Assembly: GCA_039819115.1 (NCBI GenBank)
Contig: JBCBST010000019.1
Span: 1 to 37,480 of the forward strand
Reading direction: 5' to 3'
Length of the DNA: 37,480 nucleotides
From: JBCBST01 sp039819115
GTDB taxonomy: Bacteria; Bacteroidota; Rhodothermia; Balneolales; Balneolaceae
Each line of letters opens with the position of its first letter. The stretch's first letter is position 1. Below the pieces are notes generated by a model. The model worked only from the letters and a program-made list of their open reading frames with translations. It had not been told where the DNA came from and ran no database searches. This document shows, one piece after another, positions 1 through 7,508 of the stretch. The position numbers and the translations under genes were made by a program.

Positions 1-1
1 A

Positions 2-67
2 GTCATTGTCATTATTGCCGTTCTGCTGGGGCTTCGAAGTATTAATTCGGTATTAGATCTTTTCTGA
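2..67 (+). CDS. C-terminal end of an upstream membrane protein (partial)
   Basis: An open frame enters from the left edge and stops at TGA 65-67, two bases before the pxpA start. The 21 residues visible are strongly hydrophobic (VIVIIAVLLGL, then SINSVLDLF), as expected of the last transmembrane helix of a transporter. The close spacing to pxpA suggests the same operon. A transporter linked to 5-oxoproline use would fit, but too little is visible to name a family. Confidence 0.5.
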   Translation, partial: VIVIIAVLLGLRSINSVLDLF

Positions 68-69
68 AT

Positions 70-825
70 ATGAAAACCATTGATTTAAACTGTGACCTGG
101 GTGAGTCGTACGGGAAATCCTGTTCTTCTTATGACGCAGAGATTATGCCTTGGATTACCTCCTGTAATATTGCCTGCGGGTTTCATTCCGGAGATCCTTC
201 TACCCTATGGAACACCATTCAGCTAGCCTTAACACATAACGTGGCTATTGGTGCTCACCCGGGGTACCCGGATTTACAGGGGTTTGGAAGAAGGGTGATG
301 GACTTAAGTGCACAGGAGCTTTTTACCAGTGTATTGTATCAGGTTTCGGCCCTTAAAGGCATGGTGGAAGCAGCCGGAGGTAAGCTGCATCATGTAAAGC
401 CACATGGAGCGCTGTATAACAGAGCTGCGGAAGATGAAAAAACCTCCCGGGCTATTCTTGAAGCGGTACACAGTATTCATCCCGGGCTGCCTGTTTATCT
501 TATGCCTCATTCGGTTACCGAACATGTAGCCACTTCTATGGGCGTACCTTTTTTGGATGAAGGATTTGCAGACCGCAGATATACCAGCAACTACCGTCTT
601 CAATCGAGGAAGGAAGAAGGTGCAGTTCTCCATAGTGAAGAGGACGTTAAGGCTCAGTTGTCCCTCTTCCTGAAAGGACAAGTATATACAGCCGAAGGTG
701 AATCTCTTCCAATCGCCATCCAAACGCTGTGTTTGCATAGTGATACGCCCAGCGCAGTTAAACTGGCGGAAACCATCCATCACTTTTTCAGGAATCACCA
801 TGTGGAGATTAAGTCTGCCCGGTAG
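70..825 (+). CDS. pxpA: 5-oxoprolinase subunit A (LamB/YcsF family)
   Basis: PxpA acts with PxpB and PxpC in the ATP-dependent hydrolysis of cytosolic 5-oxo-L-proline (pyroglutamate) to L-glutamate. The 251-residue protein has the usual family length. It opens with the family signature DLNCDLGESYG (residues 5-15), followed by NIACGFHSGDP and the segments IGAHPGYPDLQGFGRR and VKPHGALYN, all hallmarks of LamB/YcsF proteins. The start lies two bases after the preceding stop codon, so the gene is probably co-transcribed with the upstream membrane protein. pxpB begins inside its last 26 bases, which indicates translational coupling. The assignment is firm at family level. Confidence 0.95.
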   Translation: MKTIDLNCDLGESYGKSCSSYDAEIMPWITSCNIACGFHSGDPSTLWNTIQLALTHNVAIGAHPGYPDLQGFGRRVMDLSAQELFTSVLYQVSALKGMVEAAGGKLHHVKPHGALYNRAAEDEKTSRAILEAVHSIHPGLPVYLMPHSVTEHVATSMGVPFLDEGFADRRYTSNYRLQSRKEEGAVLHSEEDVKAQLSLFLKGQVYTAEGESLPIAIQTLCLHSDTPSAVKLAETIHHFFRNHHVEIKSAR

Positions 826-1504
826 TAAGCATTGGAGATGGTGCGTGCTTGGTGAACGTACGCTTCTATTTGAATGGAGAGAGGGTGAGCCGTTCTCGCG
901 TCTGAAAATGAAAAGACTGATAGCAGGATGGGAAAATTGGGATTACCCTGAAGTGGAAGAAGTGGTGCCGGGATACACCAGCGTGGCCGTATGGTTTAAA
1001 GCGGAGTTTGCAACCACGGATATGGAACGCGTAGTTCAGGATTTCTTTGACCGGCTTCCCGGAATCGGTTTTGATCCGAACACCTCCGGAAACAGGATAG
1101 ATATCCCGGTTTGCTATTCGATGGGGTTGGATTGGGATGAAGTACAGGATCAAACGGGACGGACGATGACTGAAATCATAGATCGACATAGCGCAGCTGA
1201 GTATGAAGTGGCGATGGTGGGGTTTTTGCCAGGCTTTATGTACCTGGAAGGATTAGATCCATTGCTGTATTGCCCGCGTAAAGCCACACCGAGAGTACGA
1301 GTGCCGGAGGGATCGGTAGGCATTGGCGGTCATCAAACTGGTGTATACTCATTCCCTACACCCGGGGGCTGGCAAATTATTGGGAAAACACCCCTTCATC
1401 TTTTTAATGAGGAGAAAGAACCACCTGTTTCGGTTGCCGTGGGAGATGTAATCCGGTTTGTACCCATCAACGAACAGCAATATGAGGAAATGACCCGTGG
1501 GTAG
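800..1504 (+). CDS. pxpB: 5-oxoprolinase subunit B (KipI family)
   Basis: This is the second 5-oxoprolinase subunit, also known as the KipI/allophanate-hydrolase subunit 1 family. The diagnostic C-terminal core is present: FLPGFMYLEGLDP, then TPRVRVPEGSVGIGG, HQTGVYSFPTPGGWQIIG and KTPLHLF. The open frame extends upstream to 698, but those residues look nothing like the family. I chose the ATG at 800 (MWRLSLPG), which has AGGA at 790-793 as ribosome binding site and gives 234 residues, the normal length. The gene overlaps pxpA by 26 bases and pxpC by 8 bases, so the three are translationally coupled. Confidence 0.93.
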   Translation: MWRLSLPGSKHWRWCVLGERTLLFEWREGEPFSRLKMKRLIAGWENWDYPEVEEVVPGYTSVAVWFKAEFATTDMERVVQDFFDRLPGIGFDPNTSGNRIDIPVCYSMGLDWDEVQDQTGRTMTEIIDRHSAAEYEVAMVGFLPGFMYLEGLDPLLYCPRKATPRVRVPEGSVGIGGHQTGVYSFPTPGGWQIIGKTPLHLFNEEKEPPVSVAVGDVIRFVPINEQQYEEMTRG

Positions 1505-2372
1505 GTTAACGGTGCTGGATGGAGGTTGGTTTACTACCCTTCAGGATGCCGGCCGATCAGGATATCGACGGTTCGGGGTTCCTGAATCCGGAGCATTGGA
1601 TCGTATAGCGTACCGGCAGGCCAACAGGTTGGTGGGAAATACCGGGCATGAAGCAGTACTGGAATGCACCCTTAAAGGAGGTGCATATGTCTTTCATGAC
1701 GACGCCTATGTTGCGGTTACGGGTGCTGATATACCTGTTTCTGTTGATGATAAGTCTGCTGGTATGAATCAATCATTCATCATAAAAGCCGGCCAGACCT
1801 TAGAGCTGGGTGCTGTGAGAAAAGGCTGTCGTGTGTATGTGGGTATAGCCGGTGGATTAACCGTGCCCCAGCTATTTGGAAGTAGGTCTACGTTACCAGC
1901 CGTAGGCATAGGAGGGCATGAGGGAAGACCATTAAAAACGGGAGATGAATTAAAATGGGAGGAACCCTTACGCCAGGTTCAGGAACAACGGCTGAAAACC
2001 AGGGAATTACGCTACTTTTCATCCCGATTGACGATTCCCGTTTATAAGGGCCCGGAATGGGAATGGTTGTCTTCCCCGGCTCGGAATACCCTGTTTAATC
2101 AACCGTTTGTCATACAATCCCAAAGTAATCGTATGGGAGTCCGGTTAAAAGGAGAATCGTTGTTGTTAACAGATAAGACCGAGATGCGTTCTTCCCCGGT
2201 TGTTCCCGGTACCATTCAGTTACCCAGCGGTGGGCATCCTATTATTCTTCTGTACGATGGGCAGACTACGGGTGGGTATCCACGAATTGGGAGAATAGCC
2301 GAGCGGGATCTACCGTGGATTGCCCAGATGCCACCCGGTTCAATACTCAGGTTCGGGCAAGATTTCGCTTAG
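1497..2372 (+). CDS. pxpC: 5-oxoprolinase subunit C (KipA family)
   Basis: Biotin-dependent-carboxyltransferase-like KipA protein, third subunit of the 5-oxoprolinase complex. Family features include TTLQDAGRSGYRRFGVPESGALD near the N-terminus (in two adjoining pieces), an AVTGAD motif, and GGHPIILLYDGQTTGGYPRIG close to the C-terminus. The start codon is GTG and overlaps the end of pxpB by 8 bases. The 291-residue length is slightly short of the common 300-330 but includes the conserved C-terminal core. The gene converges with a small membrane-protein gene on the other strand and overlaps it by 26 bases. Confidence 0.93.
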   Translation: MGRLTVLDGGWFTTLQDAGRSGYRRFGVPESGALDRIAYRQANRLVGNTGHEAVLECTLKGGAYVFHDDAYVAVTGADIPVSVDDKSAGMNQSFIIKAGQTLELGAVRKGCRVYVGIAGGLTVPQLFGSRSTLPAVGIGGHEGRPLKTGDELKWEEPLRQVQEQRLKTRELRYFSSRLTIPVYKGPEWEWLSSPARNTLFNQPFVIQSQSNRMGVRLKGESLLLTDKTEMRSSPVVPGTIQLPSGGHPIILLYDGQTTGGYPRIGRIAERDLPWIAQMPPGSILRFGQDFA

Positions 2373-2697
2373 GGTGGGTCCATAACGCACCGGTCATACA
2401 CGACAAACCGCCTACCAGTCCGCCGATTACAGCAGTAGCCAGAATGACGAGATACGGGTTTCCAACCTGAAGGGTATGGGCAATGCGGGAGCTTAACACG
2501 CCATGATTCATAATATGGATAAAGGTGCTTTGCAGACCCCAAAGCAAAAAGAGTGCTAAAAATCCCCATCCAAAAGAAGGCAATGCGTTCTTTTTGAAGA
2601 AAAAGCCAGCCACTAAACCGGCAATGGCAATACTCCACCAGGGGAGCAACAGGTTTAAAAGAAAAGCAGTAATCAGAATGACAAGAGCTAAGAGCAT
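2347..2697 (-). CDS. Small polytopic membrane protein of unknown function
   Basis: 116 residues with three to four hydrophobic helices: residues 1-32 (LLALVILITAFLLNLLL), a glycine-rich segment around 40-60 (FGWGFLALFLLWGL), and a final GGLVGG-containing helix around 85-105. From memory it resembles a small conserved membrane protein often seen in Bacteroidota, but I know of no assigned function. It lies 60 bases downstream of the penicillin-acylase gene on the same strand and may be co-transcribed. Its 3' end overlaps the end of pxpC, which is on the opposite strand. No good Shine-Dalgarno is visible, as is common in this phylum. Confidence 0.75.
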   Translation of the reverse strand: MLLALVILITAFLLNLLLPWWSIAIAGLVAGFFFKKNALPSFGWGFLALFLLWGLQSTFIHIMNHGVLSSRIAHTLQVGNPYLVILATAVIGGLVGGLSCMTGALWTHPKRNLART

Positions 2698-2757
2698 GAA
2701 GGTATACGATGAAATGGGGTTTTGAGTAGGTAATAGGATGCAGTCACGAACAGATAC

Positions 2758-5175
2758 TCACTTTTTTGTTAACGAAATCTGGTAAGCAGGGTTATCCGGC
2801 GGTGTTTTCCAGAAGTTGAGTTCAAAGTGGTTTCCAGTACGCCAGTTTTCTACAAACGCATCGTAGTTGGGTGAACCGGGATTCCCTGTTTGCCCACCCG
2901 GGAAAACACCCCAGCCCTTTACCTCAGGGCCAAGTTCGACCACCATCCTCCAGCTGGGTCCGTACCCGCCGCGAGTGGCGTTAATGGCTTCGCTGGATCC
3001 ACCACTATATACATCACTCACTCCCAAACCCGGGATAAATCCGATATGGTCGAGATCGTTATTCATTACAAATCCCCATTTCCAGGCTTCTCCACGGGGT
3101 CCATAGCGACGTTTGAAATCGGCATAGGCAGAACTCCACGAGGAAGTGGCAATATCTCTGAGGGTCTCTTTCCGGGTGGTTTTAATGTTATCCACCATGT
3201 AGAAATCGGGATTTTCTTTCAGTACCTCCACCACCATATCCCTGCTTGGATAACGGAGAGATTCATCAACAGAGTCAAACTCATCATTGAAAAGGGCATT
3301 GTAAAACCGTGCCCACCAACGCCGGAAAAAACCGGGTGTGACCTCATCAGCATCGATGAAAAAGTTCCAGTTAGCCAGTTCTTCAGCAAACGCTTTTTCT
3401 TCTTCCGAAAGGGAGTCCGTATCCAGCCACTGTAATAATTCAGGCAATGCTGTTGCGGCGTGATAGCTGAAATTATCCATGTGCATATTCATCATATCTT
3501 GTGGAGTGATATTCTCCATTTCCGCCAGCATTTCATTAATGCGTCGTCCCCGCTCGAAAGAAGCAAAGTCATCGTCCAGGTAATAGGGATAAGCTTCACC
3601 TGCCGATTCCTGATTGGCCGAGCTGACAAAGCCACGGTTCGGGTTTTTGATATGAGGGACATGATCACGGGGAATCCATCCTTGCCAATCGTATCGGGCG
3701 TCGGTTCCATCGCTTACTGTTCGTCCCTGGTGCTTCCACTTATTAGGAAACTGCCCGTTTACCCAAAGAGCGATGTCTCCCTCGTTACTGGCAAAGACGA
3801 AATTCTGGGCAGGTGCCACGTAATGGCTAAGTGCAGATACATAATCCTCGTAAGATTGAGCCCTGTTTAATTCCAGGAAGGTTTTTAAATCATTGGAGGG
3901 TTCATGAGCGATCCATCGCAAGGCATGATAAATCACAGGTTCACCAGGTTCCTCCGGTTCAATCTTTGTAACCGGGCCATGGTGTGTGTACACTACGGTA
4001 TCGATGATGGATGCTGCTCCTTTCACCCGGGTTTCTTCAATCCGTTGGGTAGTTGGTTTCCATTGCCCATCGTGCCAGTATTCGGAAAGGGATTCATCTT
4101 TAAATTGTACTTCGTACCAATCCATCACATCCGATCCAACATTGGTTACTCCCCAGGCTACCTGTTCGTTAAATCCGATAATAACACCGGGTGCGCCTTG
4201 TAAAGTCACACCATACACATTAAGTCCGGGCGCATGAAGCTGAATCTCATGCCAGATAGAAGGCATGGTAAGACTCAAATGGGGATCGTTGGCTAATACA
4301 GGATGCCCGTTTTTGGTTTTGGAACCATGTACTGCCCAGTTGTTACTGCCAATGCCCATATCTTTATCATATCCTTCAATGGTTTTAGCGGCATGAGGAA
4401 TAAACAAAGACTTCGGCGCTTCCGGAATCTGAGCTTCAAAGTCCCATACCCTTGAGTTGGGGATGATCGGATCATTGAGTTTTGGTTTTTGAGTAAAAAA
4501 CCGGTCTACAAACTCCTCACCAAAATAAGCCAGGGTGTTACTGGTACGGTCATCAGAGTTATAACCGGCCAGAGTTCGGGTCATATTTTTTAGTAAATGT
4601 GCCGTTTTAATAGGCTCCCAGCGTTCCGGAGCGGCATCCAGAATTTTGTACTCGATCGGATAATCACCTGGTGATAACGATTCGATATAGGCGTTTACCC
4701 CATCCGAATAGGCCGTGATACTGGCCCAGGTTCTGGGATCTTTTTTCATTTCCTGGATGGCTTTTTCTGCTCCATAGGGCATGCCCAGACGCCGTGTTTG
4801 GCGGTCACGATCCTGTACGGTTTTGTTTACACCTATGATTTCGGAAAGTCGTCCTGCTGCATCATATGCCTGCAGCTCCATCTGGAATAACCGATGCTTT
4901 GCCGTGATGTAGCCCTGGGCGAAGTACAAGTCGGATTCGTTATTGGCAAAAATGTGCGGAACTCTTCGGTCGTCGAAATACAAAACGACCTCTTCCTGTA
5001 AGCCGGGGAATGACAGAGATTCAGATTCGGGGGCATGAACTTCAGCATTAGCCCAAAAACCGGCATCAGGATCAAGGAACTTGCCAACAGGAGGCACGGC
5101 TCCAAATTTTGTGTTGAGCGCGTACAGAAGCACTACAAGAAACAGAAGTGACGTGAAGCGTAGAACAATTCGCAT
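2758..5175 (-). CDS. Penicillin acylase family protein (peptidase S45, Ntn hydrolase)
   Basis: An 805-residue secreted or periplasmic N-terminal-nucleophile amidohydrolase. The family cleaves acyl amides such as beta-lactams, acyl-homoserine lactones or other N-acyl amino compounds after self-processing into alpha and beta chains. Residues 1-20 form a hydrophobic signal or anchor. The processing site and nucleophile are visible as GIGSNNWAVHG, with Ser277 as the expected new N-terminus of the beta chain. Downstream family motifs are HEIQLHAPGLNVYGVTLQG, GFNEQVAWGVTN and GYGPSWRMVVELG. It follows a DDAH-like gene on the same strand by 81 bases, a gap containing an inverted repeat. The true substrate cannot be read from sequence. 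Confidence 0.92.
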   Translation of the reverse strand: MRIVLRFTSLLFLVVLLYALNTKFGAVPPVGKFLDPDAGFWANAEVHAPESESLSFPGLQEEVVLYFDDRRVPHIFANNESDLYFAQGYITAKHRLFQMELQAYDAAGRLSEIIGVNKTVQDRDRQTRRLGMPYGAEKAIQEMKKDPRTWASITAYSDGVNAYIESLSPGDYPIEYKILDAAPERWEPIKTAHLLKNMTRTLAGYNSDDRTSNTLAYFGEEFVDRFFTQKPKLNDPIIPNSRVWDFEAQIPEAPKSLFIPHAAKTIEGYDKDMGIGSNNWAVHGSKTKNGHPVLANDPHLSLTMPSIWHEIQLHAPGLNVYGVTLQGAPGVIIGFNEQVAWGVTNVGSDVMDWYEVQFKDESLSEYWHDGQWKPTTQRIEETRVKGAASIIDTVVYTHHGPVTKIEPEEPGEPVIYHALRWIAHEPSNDLKTFLELNRAQSYEDYVSALSHYVAPAQNFVFASNEGDIALWVNGQFPNKWKHQGRTVSDGTDARYDWQGWIPRDHVPHIKNPNRGFVSSANQESAGEAYPYYLDDDFASFERGRRINEMLAEMENITPQDMMNMHMDNFSYHAATALPELLQWLDTDSLSEEEKAFAEELANWNFFIDADEVTPGFFRRWWARFYNALFNDEFDSVDESLRYPSRDMVVEVLKENPDFYMVDNIKTTRKETLRDIATSSWSSAYADFKRRYGPRGEAWKWGFVMNNDLDHIGFIPGLGVSDVYSGGSSEAINATRGGYGPSWRMVVELGPEVKGWGVFPGGQTGNPGSPNYDAFVENWRTGNHFELNFWKTPPDNPAYQISLTKK

Positions 5176-5202
5176 TGAAATTCAGAGAAGACTGGTTGTA
5201 AA

Positions 5203-5227
5203 GTACCCGATTATTCGGAATGGGTAC
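5203..5227 (-). repeat. Inverted repeat between the DDAH-like and penicillin-acylase genes
   Basis: GTACCC at 5203-5208 pairs with GGGTAC at 5222-5227, and ATT/AAT pairs inside the loop. On the minus strand it lies after the DDAH-like gene and is followed by only a weak T stretch. It could be a poor intrinsic terminator, an attenuating hairpin or an operator. Confidence 0.35.
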
Positions 5228-5256
5228 ATTTAACACTTAACATCCGAAATTCAAAA

Positions 5257-6150
5257 TCACCAAAGCATCAACTTCATACAAAACACGCTTCCACCGCTTT
5301 TCAGGAACTCGAACGTAGCGAATTCATGCACGATAAAGCCTGCATCCCGTAATTTCTGATTGGTGTCGGTACATCCCTGTTGGATAAATACATTCTTCCC
5401 ATCGGGGCAGGTTGCATTGCAGGCAAATAACTCTTCAGCTTCATATTTACTGGCTTCCAAAACCGTTGGGAAAAAGGATCGGATCAGAGATCGTCCTTCG
5501 TCTGTAAATGCCTGAGGATAAATCAATGCTGTGGTCTCGTTCAGAACACACAAGCATGTATCCAAATGGTAGAATTTTGGATCGATAAGTTCGAGGGCAA
5601 TGACGGGCACATCCAGCGTGTCGGAGATGAACCGATAGGCCTCCAGTGAAGAACGGAAACCATAACCACCCCAAATCAGTCGCTTACCAGCATGCCACAG
5701 AGCATCGCCCATACCTTCAAAGTCGGGAATGGAATGATCCATGGGTATGGTGGTATATCCATGCTCGTCGTACCAACGCTCCACGTACTCCACCTCACCT
5801 TTTCGCTGTTCGGCATGCATAATGCTCAATATGGCTCTTTTTTGGCCGTCGGCACTCAGATCCGGCAGGCTCTGATTCGCACAAAAAACCATATCGGGAA
5901 AGCCCCGCACTCCATCAATAACATGGACAGAGAGATCCAGCTCCTCGAATCCTTTTTTCAGATGAGTCCATTCGTTTTGGGCAGCCAGGTAATCCACTTC
6001 GCCTATGTTATTTTTCATATGCGGATTGATTTCGTACTGTACCTCAAAAAACCGAGGAGAAACCATTAAAACCTCATTCGGCATGGGCATATCAGCAAGG
6101 TCAGCTAATGTGAAGTCCAGATGTTTTGCAGTAGTAATAACGGTGGTCAT
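5257..6150 (-). CDS. Dimethylarginine dimethylaminohydrolase-like amidinohydrolase
   Basis: A 297-residue cytosolic member of the amidinotransferase/arginine-deiminase fold (COG1834-like). Family members hydrolyse guanidino groups, for example dimethylarginine to citrulline and dimethylamine. The expected catalytic elements can be seen: the acidic FEGMGDAL motif, a His in KFYHLDTCLCVL, and the nucleophilic Cys291 in GGSVFCMKL six residues from the C-terminus. An N-terminal PRFFEVQYEINPHM segment is typical of the DDAH-like subgroup. The gene is divergent from ddl and upstream of the penicillin-acylase gene. Substrate specificity is not settled; arginine deiminase or a related guanidine hydrolase remains possible. 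Confidence 0.8.
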   Translation of the reverse strand: MTTVITTAKHLDFTLADLADMPMPNEVLMVSPRFFEVQYEINPHMKNNIGEVDYLAAQNEWTHLKKGFEELDLSVHVIDGVRGFPDMVFCANQSLPDLSADGQKRAILSIMHAEQRKGEVEYVERWYDEHGYTTIPMDHSIPDFEGMGDALWHAGKRLIWGGYGFRSSLEAYRFISDTLDVPVIALELIDPKFYHLDTCLCVLNETTALIYPQAFTDEGRSLIRSFFPTVLEASKYEAEELFACNATCPDGKNVFIQQGCTDTNQKLRDAGFIVHEFATFEFLKSGGSVFCMKLMLW

Positions 6151-6186
6151 GGCGCAACAAATAGTTAATGGAACAGGACATCCGAA

Positions 6187-6220
6187 ATAAGATACACAGA
6201 AAAAAAAGGATCACACCAAA
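6187..6220 (-). promoter_or_regulatory. Possible Bacteroidota-type promoter for the DDAH-like gene
   Basis: Read on the minus strand, TTTG (6217-6220) is followed after about 22 bases by TATCTTAT (6187-6194), a six-of-eight match to TAnnTTTG. The leader to the ATG at 6150 would be about 30 bases. The match is imperfect. Confidence 0.3.
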
Positions 6221-6272
6221 AGGAAACAGATTTCTAAGTATTATTGAGAGCTAACCCAAGTAACCGTTTAGT

Positions 6273-7454
6273 ATGAGCAACACCATTATTGTAGCATTCG
6301 GAGGTATCTCACCCGAACATGAAGTGTCTGTACTTACCGCCCATCAGGTGATGGCTTCGTTAAAAGAAGCCCAACAGGAAGTGGTGCCGCTATACATCAC
6401 AAAATCGGGGAGATGGCTTACCGGTGAGGCGTTGTTGGAGCTGAGTAATTATAAAACCTTAGGGGCACTGGAAAAAAGCAGTTCTTCATGCACCTTTGCT
6501 ACCGACCGTATTGGGCGTCCGTTACTCATAGAAACGTTCAAAGCCGGATTGTTTGCGAAACCAGCGGAATGGGCTATTGAAGCGGTCGTATGTGCATTTC
6601 ATGGAAGTGATGGGGAGAATGGGAGCTTTCAGGGCGTGTGCGAGCAGTTCAATATCCCCTATACCAGCAGTGGAGTGCTTGGTTCTGCGGCTGGCATGGA
6701 TAAAGTAATGGCGAAGAGTATTGCCAAGGCGCATGAATTACCGGTTGTAGATGGGTTTGATTTCTTTGAGTCCCAATGGGAAAAGGATGAAACAGCTATC
6801 CTTAAGCAGGCGGACGAACTGGGTTTTCCTGTCATTCTGAAACCGGCTAACCTGGGAAGCAGTATCGGGGTAGCCAGGGCACATACCCTGGAAGAGCTGG
6901 AACGGGCTGTTGAAACCGCCTTCCGTTACGATGCCCATCTCCTGATTGAGCAAGCCATAGAACCTCTTATGGAAATCAACTGTTCGGTGCTTGGATTGCC
7001 TGAAGCCTGCCGGGCCAGTGTTTGCGAACGCCCTAAAGGAGCAGAGGAGTTACTTTCGTTTGCCGATAAATACCAACGTGGAGGGGGCGCCGAAAAAGGC
7101 ATGGCTTCAGCTGACCGTGTGATACCAGCCGACATCTCACCGGAACTCACCGAACAGATCAGAGCATTATCTACCCGGATTTTTTCTGCCTTCCAGTGTT
7201 CCGGGGTAGCCCGACTCGATTTTTTGGTTCATGCAGAAACCAAGCAGGTTTATTTTAATGAGATTAACACGATACCAGGCTCCTTTTCTTTCTATTTGTG
7301 GGAACACTCGGGTATGAGCTTTTCTGAATTGTTAAAGGAGCTGATTGCTATTGCTGTACAGAGGCACCAGGCCAAAAACGGCCGTATTCGTAGTTATGAC
7401 ACCAATTTATTGTCCGAAAAGGCTTCTACCTGGCTAAAAGGAAGCAAGAATTAA
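6273..7454 (+). CDS. ddl: D-alanine--D-alanine ligase (ATP-grasp)
   Basis: Makes D-alanyl-D-alanine for peptidoglycan precursors in the cytosol. The N-terminus carries GGISPEHEVSV, with Glu15 aligning with catalytic Glu15 of E. coli DdlB. Next come AVVCAFHGSDGENGSFQG, then YTSSGVLGSAAGMDK and VILKPANLGSSIGV of the ATP-grasp domain. The metal-binding FNEINTIPGSFSFYLWE lies near the C-terminus. At 393 residues it is longer than E. coli Ddl (306) and ends with an extension finishing in LKGSKN. The PGSFSFYLWE variant is typical of a subgroup of Ddl-like ligases also seen in Clostridia-type bacteria, from memory. The first gene of a ddl-SBP-nadK string. A strict D-Ala-D-Ala product is likely but not proven. 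Confidence 0.88.
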   Translation: MSNTIIVAFGGISPEHEVSVLTAHQVMASLKEAQQEVVPLYITKSGRWLTGEALLELSNYKTLGALEKSSSSCTFATDRIGRPLLIETFKAGLFAKPAEWAIEAVVCAFHGSDGENGSFQGVCEQFNIPYTSSGVLGSAAGMDKVMAKSIAKAHELPVVDGFDFFESQWEKDETAILKQADELGFPVILKPANLGSSIGVARAHTLEELERAVETAFRYDAHLLIEQAIEPLMEINCSVLGLPEACRASVCERPKGAEELLSFADKYQRGGGAEKGMASADRVIPADISPELTEQIRALSTRIFSAFQCSGVARLDFLVHAETKQVYFNEINTIPGSFSFYLWEHSGMSFSELLKELIAIAVQRHQAKNGRIRSYDTNLLSEKASTWLKGSKN

Positions 7455-7484
7455 CGTGATTGTGCGTTCACGGAATGATTTTTT
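7455..7484 (+). terminator. Weak hairpin after ddl
   Basis: CGTGA (7455-7459) pairs with TCACG (7468-7472), and a T6 run lies six bases further on. The T-run is offset from the stem, so termination would be partial at best and the following lipoprotein gene may still be read through. Confidence 0.25.
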
Positions 7485-7508
7485 AAGTCCGTGCTTTATC
7501 TTCCCGTT

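Noticed and set aside
698..799. Upstream extension of pxpB into pxpA
   Set aside because: The residues are encoded by a second frame of pxpA and are unlike KipI proteins; the ATG at 800 has a ribosome binding site.
304..801. 165-codon open frame on the minus strand inside pxpA
   Set aside because: It is a shadow of pxpA, whose protein is clearly conserved; the antisense product has no recognisable features.
2890..3870. Plus-strand open frames of 181 and 136 codons inside the penicillin-acylase gene
   Set aside because: They are antisense to a conserved domain region and have no family features or start signals.
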